DNA from: Victivallis sp. Marseille-Q1083
Lineage (GTDB): Bacteria; Verrucomicrobiota; Lentisphaeria; Victivallales; Victivallaceae
NCBI RefSeq assembly: GCF_903645315.1
Contig: NZ_CAHJXL010000001.1
Location: forward strand, 310,001-374,000
Direction: 5' to 3'
Length of the DNA stretch: 64,000 nucleotides
The translations under genes and the position numbers were made by a program. The notes under the pieces were generated by a model that was not told the origin of the DNA, searched no databases, and saw nothing but the letters and a program-made list of their open reading frames with translations. Shown one piece after another: positions 24,613-33,113 of the stretch. The first letter of the stretch is position 1; the number at the start of each line of letters is the position of its first letter.

Positions 24613-25509
24613 TCACTCGGGCAGAATCAAATCGACGGCGACTGGAAAATGATCCGAAGCAAACAGTCGCCCCTCCGCATCATCGACCGTCCGGTGCGTC
24701 AGCACTTCCACCCCATCCGAAACAAACACATGATCGATCTGTAAATTGTGTTTCCGGTCGGCCGGGTCGAAAATGAATTCATTGAAAGTGACCTCCGGGC
24801 CGGAGTGGCCGCCGCGGGAAAGTCGCGCCGCATCGTTCAATTGCGCCGCCGCCGCCGCGAACGGCGCGCTTTCCGGACCGGTATTGAAGTCGCCGGCCAG
24901 GATCACCGGCAAATCGCCGGCAATCCGCCGGATGCGCTCCAGAATGAGCTTCATGCCGTTTTGCCGCGCTTCGGCACTGACATGATCCAGATGAGTATTG
25001 AAAAAGAAAAATACCCGGCCGGCCTCCCGGTCCCAAAACTTCCCCCAGGAGCAAACCCGGTTGCAGGCGGAATCCCAGGAGCGAGTCCCTGGCTCATCCG
25101 GCGTTTCGGACAGCCAGAACGTACCGCCCTCCAGCAGCGTGAACCGGTCGCGGCGGTACAGGATACAGGAAAATTCCCCGGCTTCCCTGCCGTCGTCGCG
25201 GCCGACGCCGACACTGTCGTAATCGCCGGTGCCGCTCTCCGGGTCCAACAGGGAAATTCGCTTCAGATCGTTCAACTGGCCGACCGTCGCCTCCTGCAGC
25301 CCCAGCAGATCCCAGCGGTATTTTTGCAGCAACGTCCGGATGCGCGGCAACCGGCTGGCCCAATCGTTCGGCGGCGGATCCACCGGGCAGCGGATATTGA
25401 ATGAAGCGACGGCAATCCTCCCGCCGGCCGGCGGCGTTTCCGCCGCCGCCGAACTTACACTCCCGCTCAACAGAACAGCCGCAAGCCAACTGTAAAATTT
25501 CAATTTCAT
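24613..25509 (-). CDS. Secreted endonuclease/exonuclease/phosphatase (EEP) family protein
   Basis: A 298-residue exported EEP-fold phosphoesterase. The signal peptide is ~1-23 (WLAAVLLSGSVSSAAA). Family motifs are ASFNIRCP, WDLLGLQEA (metal Glu), FFFFNTHLDHVS, VILAGDFNTGPES (D and N), LQIDHVFVSDGV and ASDHFPVAVDL (catalytic His). The set is complete, so it is probably an active phosphodiesterase or phosphatase; nucleic acid, phospholipid or sugar phosphate are all possible substrates. The start at 25509 overlaps the stop of the lipoprotein gene upstream by 4 bases, so the two are translationally coupled. Confidence 0.85.
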   Translation of the reverse strand: MKLKFYSWLAAVLLSGSVSSAAAETPPAGGRIAVASFNIRCPVDPPPNDWASRLPRIRTLLQKYRWDLLGLQEATVGQLNDLKRISLLDPESGTGDYDSVGVGRDDGREAGEFSCILYRRDRFTLLEGGTFWLSETPDEPGTRSWDSACNRVCSWGKFWDREAGRVFFFFNTHLDHVSAEARQNGMKLILERIRRIAGDLPVILAGDFNTGPESAPFAAAAAQLNDAARLSRGGHSGPEVTFNEFIFDPADRKHNLQIDHVFVSDGVEVLTHRTVDDAEGRLFASDHFPVAVDLILPE

Positions 25510-26066
25510 TTCGCTTCCTTTTCGGCCAGCGCCGCCGGCTGTTTGATCACCTCGATCAGCGTTTGCGCCAACCGGCCGGCGCAACCATCGAACGCCGCGG
25601 CGAAAGCAGCCGGATTTTCCGCCGCAAACGGCGCCGTAAACGACAGGACGCCATTGCGTTCCTTCCCGTCTTTGATCCGGTAATCGACCGCCAGCGTCAC
25701 CTCTCCGGTCGCCAGATTGATTTCAAACTGCTGCAAATTCAGATACAGCCGGGTCCCGGCCGGCAACTCCGCCGCGGTCAGCCGGGCGGTCAGATACCGC
25801 TCCAGCATCAAATTCGGCGCCTGCACCCATTTGTTGTATTCGTCGGCGACGATTTTGCCGTCCGCCTCCCGGTACAGCATCCGCTGGCCGGCCGGCGAAC
25901 GGTTGACGACGGAAACTTTGACCGCTTCCTCGTCGAAACGATCCGGCAATTTCGGTTGTTCCCAATCGTAGTAACTCACCTCGTGATAAGGTTCCGGCCA
26001 CAGAGCACACCCTCCGCCGGCCGCCATCCCCAACACCACCGACGCCACCACGGCAGCTTGTCTCAT
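25506..26066 (-). CDS. PqiC/ABC-transport-auxiliary-like lipoprotein
   Basis: A 186-residue predicted lipoprotein: hydrophobic start and a lipobox-like AAGGGCALWPE (Cys ~20). The rest alternates strands and resembles the ABC_trans_aux/PqiC (DUF330/LptE-like) fold, with VVNRSPAGQRMLYREADGKIV, YNKWVQAPNLMLERYL (compare the family's 'W...p...l...l'), and a closing helix FDGCAGRLAQTLIEVI. Family members sit in the outer membrane and work with MlaD/PqiB-type lipid transporters. No such transporter is encoded beside it, so the assignment rests on weak motifs. It lies between the LysM lipoprotein (12-base gap) and the secreted EEP gene (overlap). Confidence 0.55.
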   Translation of the reverse strand: MRQAAVVASVVLGMAAGGGCALWPEPYHEVSYYDWEQPKLPDRFDEEAVKVSVVNRSPAGQRMLYREADGKIVADEYNKWVQAPNLMLERYLTARLTAAELPAGTRLYLNLQQFEINLATGEVTLAVDYRIKDGKERNGVLSFTAPFAAENPAAFAAAFDGCAGRLAQTLIEVIKQPAALAEKEAK

Positions 26067-26078
26067 CTGTTATTCTCC

Positions 26079-27428
26079 TCACTCCTGGGCCGGCAGCGGC
26101 GGAATGATTAATTTCTGGCCGGGCTGCAGGCTGTTTTCCGATTTCAAAACATTCCGATTGGCGGTCAGAATCAGCTTGTACCGACTGGCCGCGCCATAAT
26201 ATCGCCGGGCGATGGCGCTCAACGTATCCCCCGGCTGCACTTCATGAATCCGGACTTCCGGCTCCGCCTTTTTCACCGGCGGCGTCTTTTCAACCGGCGG
26301 GACCGCCGCCGTCTCTTCCGGCAGCCCGCCGGCAACCGGCACCGCGGTTTTGACCGGCTTGACGTTCTGCTCGTCCGGCGGCAGGGCAAACACCATCTTA
26401 TCGTCATCGAGCGGCACTGCCACACCGGCCCCCCCGGCGGATTCGCCGCCGAACGGCAGCGGCCGGTCTTCCAGCGTCGCCGTCTCGCCGCCGTCCCGGC
26501 GGCGGGTCAATTGAACCGGCTGCAAATCTTCGCCGCCGCTTGCCGGTCTTTCCTCCGCCGCCCCGGCCGGCGGCACCGTTTTTTCCGCTGCCGCATCACC
26601 AGGAACCGTTTCCGGCGCCGGCTCCGCCGCGCCGCCGGATGCTTCCGCCACCAGATCCCCGGTTTCCGCGCCGGAAACCTCCGGCGAAACACGCAAGATG
26701 CCGTCGTCCGAACGCAGCAGCTCCTGACGGGCCGCCTCCTCCAACGCTTTGGCGGCACTCTCCTGCCAGCGCCGCAATTCGGCCAACTGCTTTTCCAGGC
26801 TTTCGATCTGACGGTACAGATTGCCGCTTTCCAGTTGATTGGCGTTGCGTTCCGCCGCCAGGGTCTGGCCGATGCCGTCGCGCTCCTGCTGCAGCTTCCG
26901 CTGGGCCTGCTGCACTTTTTTCAGATCGTCGTTCTGTTTCTTCAACTGCCCTTTCAACTGTTCGATATAGCTGCGCAGCTCCCGGTTTTCGGCCGCCAGC
27001 GTTTCGCGCTCCTGATCGAACTCCGCCACCTGGTCCTGCAGCGTCGCCGCGCTGACCGGCAGAAATTTGGCCTGCAACTGGTCGAAATATTTCCGCTGCG
27101 CCGATTCCTGCCAATGCCTGACCGTCTCCGCCTGGCTGGATTGCGGCGCCAGACGCAGATACTCCTGATAGTGGTAGATCGCCTGCATCGGCATATTCAG
27201 CGATTCGTCGTACAAAGTCGCCAACTGCAGATGCCCCTCCGCCGAATCCGGCCGGCTGGCCAGGAAATTTTTGAATTCGGTGGCGGCCGGCTGGTACTTG
27301 CCGGCTTCCCGCAATTTGACCGCCTGAATGAAGATCGGATGCCGGGAGTCGGCGCCGGAATCGCAACCGCAAACGCCGGCCAACATCACCCCGCCCAGCA
27401 CCATCGCCGCCCAATTGTTTTTTTTCAT
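26079..27428 (-). CDS. Lipoprotein with TPR-like, coiled-coil and C-terminal LysM regions
   Basis: A 449-residue envelope protein. The lipobox is VMLAGVCGCDSG (Cys ~20-22). Residues ~33-115 look like two TPR-type helical pairs (AVKLREAGKYQPAATEFKNFL, AIYHYQEYLRLAPQSSQAE). A long coiled coil follows (~130-240, rich in Q, E, L, K), then a Pro/Glu-rich low-complexity stretch (~260-395), and a LysM domain at the end (HEVQPGDTLSAIARRYYG...LQPGQKLIIP), which binds peptidoglycan. The layout resembles cell-envelope anchors or division and secretion scaffolds. I chose ATG 27428; it overlaps the rsmE stop (ATGA). Confidence 0.72.
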   Translation of the reverse strand: MKKNNWAAMVLGGVMLAGVCGCDSGADSRHPIFIQAVKLREAGKYQPAATEFKNFLASRPDSAEGHLQLATLYDESLNMPMQAIYHYQEYLRLAPQSSQAETVRHWQESAQRKYFDQLQAKFLPVSAATLQDQVAEFDQERETLAAENRELRSYIEQLKGQLKKQNDDLKKVQQAQRKLQQERDGIGQTLAAERNANQLESGNLYRQIESLEKQLAELRRWQESAAKALEEAARQELLRSDDGILRVSPEVSGAETGDLVAEASGGAAEPAPETVPGDAAAEKTVPPAGAAEERPASGGEDLQPVQLTRRRDGGETATLEDRPLPFGGESAGGAGVAVPLDDDKMVFALPPDEQNVKPVKTAVPVAGGLPEETAAVPPVEKTPPVKKAEPEVRIHEVQPGDTLSAIARRYYGAASRYKLILTANRNVLKSENSLQPGQKLIIPPLPAQE

Positions 27429-28120
27429 TTCGCCATCGCCAGAAATTGCAGCAGCAGTGCGCCGCCGGCTGCCGCGGTTTCCACCCGCAAGATATGCGGC
27501 GCCAACTTGATACCGACCGCGCCGCCGTCGCGCAGCGCCGCCTCCTCCTCCCGGGTAAACCCGCCCTCGGGACCGACAAAATAGTGCAAATCGCCGGCCG
27601 CCGGCACCGCCGCCGCCTGAATATCGCCGTCGACCGCCCCGAAAAAGCAACGGTCGCCGGCCCGGGTCGCGGCGGCCAGCGCCGCCGGCAGCCGCTGCGG
27701 CGGCCGGACCGGCGGCACAAAGGGATTCCACGATTGCTTGCAGCCTTCCACCAGCAGGGCGGTCCAGCGCTCCGGCGGCTCTTCCGGCTGGGCGACCGAG
27801 CGGGCGCACAGCAACGGAACGATCTCCCAGACGCCGATTTCGGCGAGCTGTTTGAGCAATTGGTCCATCTTCTGCTTGCGCGGCACCGCACAGTAAAGGT
27901 GAATCCTCACCGCCGGACAAACGGCCGACTCGCGCCGGCTCCCCCGGCCCAGCCGGCCGGCTTCCACCCTTCCGACGGCAAAACCGCCGCGGCCGTCGAA
28001 CAACGAAATCTCCTCGCCCGGCGCCGCCCGGAGCGTCCGGAAGAGGTGCGCCGCATCACGCTCCGGCAATTCTGCCATCTGCCCGGGCGCCGGAATGTTT
28101 TCACAAAAAAAACGATGCAT
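27425..28120 (-). CDS. rsmE: 16S rRNA (uracil(1498)-N3)-methyltransferase
   Basis: A 231-residue SPOUT methyltransferase that methylates U1498 of 16S rRNA using SAM. It starts MHRFFCENI, has the PUA-like beta region (DAAHLFRTLRAAPGEEISLFDGRGG), and ends with the SPOUT knot residues HYFVGPEGGFTREEEAAL and LAPHILRVETAAAGGALLL. The motifs GPEGG and ILR-ETA are diagnostic. It is the first gene of the minus-strand operon. A likely promoter upstream on the minus strand is TTGCCG-N16-TATAAT near 28166-28193. Confidence 0.93.
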   Translation of the reverse strand: MHRFFCENIPAPGQMAELPERDAAHLFRTLRAAPGEEISLFDGRGGFAVGRVEAGRLGRGSRRESAVCPAVRIHLYCAVPRKQKMDQLLKQLAEIGVWEIVPLLCARSVAQPEEPPERWTALLVEGCKQSWNPFVPPVRPPQRLPAALAAATRAGDRCFFGAVDGDIQAAAVPAAGDLHYFVGPEGGFTREEEAALRDGGAVGIKLAPHILRVETAAAGGALLLQFLAMAK

Positions 28121-28243
28121 CGTTCACCAAATAAAAATTAGTCATGATTTTTTCGACTTCCGAAGCATTATACCATATCACAAACCATCGGCAAGAGCAA
28201 CCAAAGAAAATCGTTTTTTTGCCGCCGGAAAGGCAATTGTTAT

Positions 28244-28272
28244 TTGTCAAGCGGCCGGTTTGGCGTTATTTT
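28244..28272 (+). promoter_or_regulatory. Likely promoter of the pyrRBC-hemW operon
   Basis: TTGTCA at 28244-28249, 17-base spacer, TATTTT at 28267-28272, 40 bases before the pyrR start. I see no terminator/antiterminator pair in this short leader. Confidence 0.5.
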
Positions 28273-28298
28273 TCTATAAGAATACGGAAAATTTCAAA

Positions 28299-28310
28299 TT
28301 CAGAGAGGAA
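28299..28310 (+). promoter_or_regulatory. pyrR Shine-Dalgarno region resembling a PyrR-binding loop
   Basis: TTCAGAGAGGAA includes the pyrR ribosome-binding site and matches 9 of 12 positions of the PyrR RNA-loop consensus as I know it (UCCAGAGAGGCU type). PyrR could therefore block its own translation. No clear supporting hairpin is visible. Confidence 0.3.
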
Positions 28311-28312
28311 GT

Positions 28313-28858
28313 ATGTCGGTAAAACGGAAAATCTGCGAACCGGCCGAAATCCGGGCGGCCATCGACCGTATGGCAGCGGCGGTCATCAAGGCTTTCGAGC
28401 CGCCGGCGGCCAACTCCTTCGCACTGGTCGGCATTTACAAGCAGGGCGTCCCGCTGGCCCGGCGGCTCGGCGACGCAATCGAACAACAAAGCGGCTTCCG
28501 GCCGGAACTGGCAATGCTGGATATTTCGATGTACCGCGACGATTTCGGCATGCACAGCGCTTTGCCGCTCATCAACGAGACGATCATTCCGTTCGACATG
28601 AATGCCAGCCGCATCATCCTGGTCGACGATGTGCTCTCCTCGGGCCGAACCATCCGGGCGGCGCTGGACGCGGTGACGGATTACGGACGCCCGGAGCTGA
28701 TCCGGCTGGCCGTGCTGGTCGACCGCCGCCAGCCGGAATATCCGATCCGGGCGGATTTTGCCGGCATTGAAATCGATGCGCCGCCGGACCGCAAACTGCT
28801 GGTGGAGTTCGCCGAAACCGACGGAGCGGACGGCATTTTCGAAGTGGAATGGCGCTGA
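28313..28858 (+). CDS. pyrR: Bifunctional pyr operon regulator / uracil phosphoribosyltransferase
   Basis: A 181-residue type I phosphoribosyltransferase of the PyrR family. In relatives it binds pyr mRNA in response to UMP and also makes UMP from uracil and PRPP. Key blocks: LVGIYKQGVPLARRLGD, LDISMYRDDFGMHSALP (PyrR-specific 'D-t-YRDD') and the PRPP loop ILVDDVLSSGRTIRAALDA, then AVLVDRRQPEYPIRADFAG. It heads a pyrR-pyrB-pyrC cluster, the classic order. The leader lacks an obvious attenuator, so control may be translational. Confidence 0.94.
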   Translation: MSVKRKICEPAEIRAAIDRMAAAVIKAFEPPAANSFALVGIYKQGVPLARRLGDAIEQQSGFRPELAMLDISMYRDDFGMHSALPLINETIIPFDMNASRIILVDDVLSSGRTIRAALDAVTDYGRPELIRLAVLVDRRQPEYPIRADFAGIEIDAPPDRKLLVEFAETDGADGIFEVEWR

Positions 28859-28883
28859 AAAAGCAAGTTTGGATGAATCAATC

Positions 28884-29816
28884 ATGGAAATGAAATGGAC
28901 GAGAAAAGACCTGCTCAGTCTGTATGACTTGAGCGCCGAGGAGATCACCTTCCTTCTCGACACGGCCGAAGAATTCAAGAAGGTGTCGGAGCGCAACGTC
29001 AAAAAGGTTCCGGCACTGCGCGGCAAGACCGTCGTCAACTTTTTTGTCGAGCCGAGCACCCGCACCCGCGTCTCCTTCGAGCTGGCCGAACAACGGCTCA
29101 GCGCCGACATCATCAATATTCAAGCCAGCACCAGCAGCCTGCGCAAAGGCGAATCGCTGCTCGACACCATCAAAAATATTGAGGCGCTGCAGGTCGATTT
29201 GCTGGTGATGCGCCACTCGGCGCCCGGCGCCCACGCCTTCATCGCCAAAAACGTGCAGTGCGGCGTCGTCAACGCCGGAGACGGCGCCCACAGCCATCCG
29301 ACCCAGGCGCTGCTCGATATCTTCACCATCCGGCAAAAACGCGGCGCCATCGCCGGCCTGAACGTCACCATCGTCGGCGACATTCTCCACAGCCGGGTGG
29401 CGCGCAGCAACATGTGGGGCCTGCTGAAGCTCGGCGCCAATGTGACGCTGGCCGGCCCGGCCACGCTGGTGCCGCGCGAATTCGAAAGCATCGGCGTCCG
29501 GGTTTGCCATGACCTCAGAGACGCCTTTACCGGCGCCGACGTCGTCAACATCCTGCGCATTCAGCACGAACGCCAGAATGCCGGCTTCTTTCCGAGCACC
29601 GGCGAATACGCCCGGTTTTTCGGCTTGAACCCGGAAACGATCAAATACCTCCGGCCGGACACATTGATCATGCATCCCGGCCCGATCAACCGCGACGTCG
29701 AAATCTCCTCCGCCATCGCCGACGGCCCGCAGTCGGTCATTCTCGAACAGGTAACCAACGGTCTCGCCGTCCGCATGGCGGTGCTGTTTCTCGTAGCAGG
29801 AATGTGTAACAAATGA
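28884..29816 (+). CDS. pyrB: Aspartate carbamoyltransferase catalytic subunit
   Basis: A 310-residue ATCase that joins carbamoyl phosphate and aspartate in the first committed pyrimidine step. The carbamoyl-phosphate loop FVEPSTRTRVSFELAE, the 80s-loop LRKGESLLDT, MRHSAPGAH, the HSHPTQALLDIFTI block, VGDILHSRVARSN and MHPGPINRDVEI are all intact. I chose ATG 28884 (25 bases after pyrR). No regulatory subunit gene (pyrI) is present; pyrC follows directly with an ATGA overlap, as in the PyrB/PyrC pairs that form ATCase-DHOase complexes in some bacteria. Confidence 0.97.
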   Translation: MEMKWTRKDLLSLYDLSAEEITFLLDTAEEFKKVSERNVKKVPALRGKTVVNFFVEPSTRTRVSFELAEQRLSADIINIQASTSSLRKGESLLDTIKNIEALQVDLLVMRHSAPGAHAFIAKNVQCGVVNAGDGAHSHPTQALLDIFTIRQKRGAIAGLNVTIVGDILHSRVARSNMWGLLKLGANVTLAGPATLVPREFESIGVRVCHDLRDAFTGADVVNILRIQHERQNAGFFPSTGEYARFFGLNPETIKYLRPDTLIMHPGPINRDVEISSAIADGPQSVILEQVTNGLAVRMAVLFLVAGMCNK

Positions 29817-31096
29817 TTGACAGAACCAATTATATTCTCCGTGGCGGCCGGGTCATCGATCCGTTCCGCCAGATCGACCGGGTGATGGACATCGGCATCA
29901 TGGACGGCGTCATCGTCGAACCGGACGCGGTCCTCGACCCGACCGAACTGGATTTGACCGGTCTGGTCGTCGCGCCGGGCTTCATCGATTTGCACGTCCA
30001 CCTGCGTCAGCCGGGCAACACGGCGGCGGAGACCATCGCCACCGGCACCCGGGCTGCCGCCGCCGGCGGCTTCACCGCCATCGTCCCGATGCCCAATACC
30101 AATCCGGCCGCCGACAACTCCGGCCAGATCGAATACCTCCGCCGGCACATCGCCACCGACGCCGTGGTCAAAGTGCACCCCTGCGGCTGCATGACCAAGA
30201 GCTTCGCCGGCGAGGAGATGGCGCCGATCGGCGCGTTGAAAGCCGCCGGCGTCGCCGCCTTGAGCGATGACGGCCGCTGCATCCAGAATCACGACCTGAT
30301 GCGCCATGTCGTCGAATACGCCAGGTCGTTCCAGTTGCCGATTCTCGATCACTGCGAAGACAATTACCTCAAAGGCGACGGCGTCATGCACGAAGGCAAA
30401 TGGTCGGTCCTGCTGGGCATGAACGGCATGCCCGGCGCGGCGGAAGAATTGATGGTCAGCCGCGATGCCATCCTGGCCCGGATGACCGATTGGAAAATTC
30501 ATCTGCAGCACATCAGTACCGCCGAAAGCGTCAACATCCTGCGGACCGCCCGCCGCAACGGCATCCGCCTGACCGGCGAAGTGACGCCGCACCACATTGC
30601 GTTGACCGACGAATGCATCAAACGGTTCGACACCAATTACAAGATGAATCCGCCGCTGCGCTCGGAAGAGGACCGCCAGGCGCTGCTGGCCGGCCTGGCC
30701 GACGGGACGATCACCGTCATCGCCACCGACCACGCGCCGCACACCGCGACCGCCAAGCTGGTGGAATTCGACGATGCGCCGTTCGGCATCATCGGTTTGG
30801 AAACCGCGCTGCCGATCACGCTGACGGAGCTGTACCACACTGGCATCCTGTCGTTGTCCGAGCTGATCGCCAAATTCACCGTCGGCCCCTGCGAAGTGCT
30901 CGGCTTCGAACACAATTCGCTGGCGGTCGGCAACCCGGCCGACGTCACCATCTTCGATCCGGATTGCGAATATGAAATCGATGCGGACACCTTCCAGTCC
31001 AAATCGCGCAATACGCCGTTCCACGGCCGGAAGGTCAAAGGCAGGGCGAAAGCCACCATCGTCTGCGGCCGGCTGGTTTACAACAACCTGGCATGA
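29813..31096 (+). CDS. pyrC: Dihydroorotase (class I)
   Basis: A 427-residue amidohydrolase that closes carbamoyl-aspartate to dihydroorotate. The first metal site is GFIDLHVHLRQPGNTAAETI, followed by VPMPNTNPAADN, the substrate region LPILDHCEDNYL, and the catalytic ATDHAPHTATAKLVEFDDAPFGIIGLET. The last block is typical of the class I, multi-domain-type enzyme. The N-terminus (ILRGGRVIDP) and C-terminus (GRKVKGRAKATIVCGRLVY) form the usual composite beta domain. Start overlaps pyrB and stop overlaps hemW, so the four genes are translated together. Confidence 0.97.
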   Translation: MIDRTNYILRGGRVIDPFRQIDRVMDIGIMDGVIVEPDAVLDPTELDLTGLVVAPGFIDLHVHLRQPGNTAAETIATGTRAAAAGGFTAIVPMPNTNPAADNSGQIEYLRRHIATDAVVKVHPCGCMTKSFAGEEMAPIGALKAAGVAALSDDGRCIQNHDLMRHVVEYARSFQLPILDHCEDNYLKGDGVMHEGKWSVLLGMNGMPGAAEELMVSRDAILARMTDWKIHLQHISTAESVNILRTARRNGIRLTGEVTPHHIALTDECIKRFDTNYKMNPPLRSEEDRQALLAGLADGTITVIATDHAPHTATAKLVEFDDAPFGIIGLETALPITLTELYHTGILSLSELIAKFTVGPCEVLGFEHNSLAVGNPADVTIFDPDCEYEIDADTFQSKSRNTPFHGRKVKGRAKATIVCGRLVYNNLA

Positions 31097-32217
31097 ATTG
31101 CGCCGACGTTTACATCCATGTGCCGTTCTGCCGGAGCAAGTGCGCCTATTGCGCCTTTTATTCGACGACGGCAGTGGATGAAACGGTCATCGCCGCCTAT
31201 CTCGCCAAGCTGGAGCGGGATCTGGCCGGAAGTGAATTTTCCCGGCCGCTGCAGAGTCTGTATCTCGGCGGCGGCACCCCTTCGCTGCTCGACGACCGGC
31301 AACTGCGGCAATTGTTCCGGCTGCTGACCCGCCATTTGCCGCTGGCGGAGACGACGGAAATTTCCATCGAGTGCAATCCGGAAACGTTGACGCCGGAAAA
31401 ATGCGAACACATCGGCGCACTCTGCAACCGCATCAGTCTCGGCGTCCAATCGTTTCAACCGTGCTGGCGGCACAAACTCGGCCGGCAGGCCTCCCAGCAG
31501 AATATCTTCCGGGCCTTCGCCATGTTTCAGGCGCTCGGCATCGACAATCTGAACTGCGATCTCATTTACGGATTACGCGGCCAAACCGCCGACGCCTGGC
31601 GCCGGGATCTGGAAACCGCGCTGGCGTGCGGCGTCCGCCATCTGTCCTGCTATGCGCTGACGCCGGAAGAAAACACGTTGCTCGGCGAAGCGCCGGAAAC
31701 GGCGCTCGACCCGGAGCGCGCCGATGAACTGGCAGCCGAATTGTGGGAACAGACCGGCGAGCTGCTGCAGGCGGCCGGGCTGCCGCGTTATGAAATCTCC
31801 AATTACGCCGCTGCCGGGTTCCGCTGCCGGCACAATACCCGGGTTTGGCTCGGCCATCCCTACCGGGGTTTCGGGCCGGCCGCGGCCAGCTTCGACGGCC
31901 GTCAACGCTTTTCCCAGGTCGAATCCCTCGCCGGCTGGCTGGACGGCGCGCCGCCAATCCCGGATCCCCTGCCCCCCGCGCGGCGCTGGAACGAACTGTT
32001 CGCCATTCAACTGCGCACCACCGACGGCTGGAATCAAGAAAGTTTCGACGCAGTGCCATTGCAGGAAATTCATCCCTGCGACTGGTCGGTCATGCAGCAG
32101 AAGTGCGAAGAGTTGCTCAAGTGCTATCCCGGTACGCTGGAAATTACCGCCGACTCGATCAAATTGACCGAATTCGGACTGCAATTCTGGAACAGCATCG
32201 CCGCTGAATTACTGTAG
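31093..32217 (+). CDS. hemW: Radical SAM heme chaperone HemW (coproporphyrinogen oxidase-like)
   Basis: A 374-residue radical-SAM protein. The cluster motif is C13-x3-C17-x2-C20 in HVPFCRSKCAYCAFY. The Tyr before the last Cys and the Phe two after it mark HemW rather than HemN, which has a fourth Cys. Other blocks are LYLGGGTPSLLD, ISIECNPETL, ISLGVQSFQ, NCDLIYGLRGQT, CYALTPEENT and YEISNYAAAGFRCRHNTRVW. The HNxxYW region normal in HemW is HNTRVWLG here. HemW is a heme-transfer factor and not an enzyme of heme synthesis. It is last in the pyr operon, a link with no obvious functional logic. Confidence 0.9.
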   Translation: MNCADVYIHVPFCRSKCAYCAFYSTTAVDETVIAAYLAKLERDLAGSEFSRPLQSLYLGGGTPSLLDDRQLRQLFRLLTRHLPLAETTEISIECNPETLTPEKCEHIGALCNRISLGVQSFQPCWRHKLGRQASQQNIFRAFAMFQALGIDNLNCDLIYGLRGQTADAWRRDLETALACGVRHLSCYALTPEENTLLGEAPETALDPERADELAAELWEQTGELLQAAGLPRYEISNYAAAGFRCRHNTRVWLGHPYRGFGPAAASFDGRQRFSQVESLAGWLDGAPPIPDPLPPARRWNELFAIQLRTTDGWNQESFDAVPLQEIHPCDWSVMQQKCEELLKCYPGTLEITADSIKLTEFGLQFWNSIAAELL

Positions 32218-32270
32218 AAACGCCTTACAATCCCGCCTGGCTCCGTCACTTTTTTTTCAATTGACGATAC

Positions 32271-32307
32271 AAAAAAACTGCCGAAAGTCAGCGACAACTT
32301 CCGGCAG
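32271..32307 (-). terminator. Intrinsic terminator of the HU gene
   Basis: On the minus strand CTGCCGGAAGT pairs with ACTTTCGGCAG across an 8-base loop (one G-T pair) and runs into seven T. Confidence 0.9.
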
Positions 32308-32329
32308 CCTGCTCTGTAAATGCCCGGGA

Positions 32330-32623
32330 TTATTTGCCGAGTTTTTCCACTCTGGCTTTCAATTCCTTGCCCGCCCGGAATTTGACAATCGTCCGTTCCG
32401 GGATGATGACTTCATCCTGCGGTTTGTTCGGATTGCGGCCGACCCGGCTTTTGGTTTTCTTGATCTCGAAAACGCCGAAATTACGCAACTCGACATTGCC
32501 GCCGTTGGCCATCTCCTCGGCGATGCAATCCAGGGTGGCTTGAACCGCGGCCATCGCTTCCGGTTGGGTGATTCCGGTAGCCTTGGCAACTTCGATGGCG
32601 ATTTCCCGTTTGGTCAAAGACAT
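32330..32623 (-). CDS. HU/IHF-family DNA-binding protein
   Basis: A 97-residue histone-like protein that bends and compacts DNA as a dimer. The N-terminal helices (SLTKREIAIEVAKATGITQPEAMAAV) lead to the beta arms: VELRNFGVFEIKKTKSRVGRNPNKP with the conserved R-NP tip, then VIIPERTIVKFRAGKELKARV. The length is a few residues above the usual 90. It cannot be assigned to HU or IHF subunits from sequence alone. It is monocistronic with a strong terminator; a promoter candidate on the minus strand is TTGAGT-N16-TATATT near 32748-32775. Confidence 0.93.
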   Translation of the reverse strand: MSLTKREIAIEVAKATGITQPEAMAAVQATLDCIAEEMANGGNVELRNFGVFEIKKTKSRVGRNPNKPQDEVIIPERTIVKFRAGKELKARVEKLGK

Positions 32624-32853
32624 TTTCTTCTCCTGTGCATTATTAATTTCAAAATGAACTTGAACTGATTATTACGAATCATGCCCGAATCCGCCTTGAA
32701 CAATCTTCCGCCCGTGCCGGCACGATTGCCCATGCATTTTTACAATATATATCCTATTGCGCTAAACTCAAGGAGATTAACGATAAAAACCGGCGTAAAA
32801 GCAAGAAAAAACTCGCCGGCAACATCATTTTCCGAAAAACCGGAAACCACCCT

Positions 32854-33015
32854 TTGACTTTTGAAAATTCGGCATTTATATTCTATTTCTTTCCCTGATG
32901 ATCCGATTTTGTTTATATCCCCGACCCCCGAAGCAGTTTCGGCCCGCCGCCGGCTTGTCCGCGGAGCTCAGCCGTGAAACGGTGGTTGTTCGGCTTCTCC
33001 CGAAGGGCGTTTTTT
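32854..33015 (+). promoter_or_regulatory. Strong promoter and long structured leader or small RNA before the pirin gene
   Basis: TTGACT at 32854-32859, 17-base spacer, TATATT at 32877-32882. The pirin ATG is 266 bases downstream, far longer than other leaders here. The transcribed stretch has several small GC hairpins (CCGAA/TTCGG, CCGT/ACGG) and a TTCGG/CCGAA hairpin followed closely by six T at 33010-33015, so it may be a separate ~125-nt RNA or an attenuated leader. The 32624-33147 gap otherwise holds no gene I can support. Confidence 0.4.
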
Positions 33016-33098
33016 CCACGATCGCACAATGTTTCCCGGCCGCGTCAGAATGATTCCAGCGGAAACGATAATCAGCTCCTTGCATATTCTTAAAAATG

Positions 33099-33113
33099 TA
33101 ATAGATTCTATTA
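33099..33113. promoter_or_regulatory. Palindrome upstream of the pirin gene
   Basis: TAATAGATTCTATTA is a perfect 15-base palindrome with a 1-base centre, 34 bases before the pirin ATG. It is a possible operator. Confidence 0.35.

Noticed and set aside
28121-28312. A riboswitch or terminator/antiterminator before pyrR
   Set aside because: The leader after the promoter is only about 35 bases and has no paired hairpins, so classical PyrR attenuation does not fit.
29561-31024. A 487-codon open frame antisense to pyrC
   Set aside because: pyrC is unambiguous and overlaps both neighbours correctly; the antisense frame is a codon-bias shadow.
32876-33085. A 69-codon minus-strand frame in the pirin leader
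   Set aside because: It runs against the strong plus-strand promoter, has no start signals and no recognisable domain.
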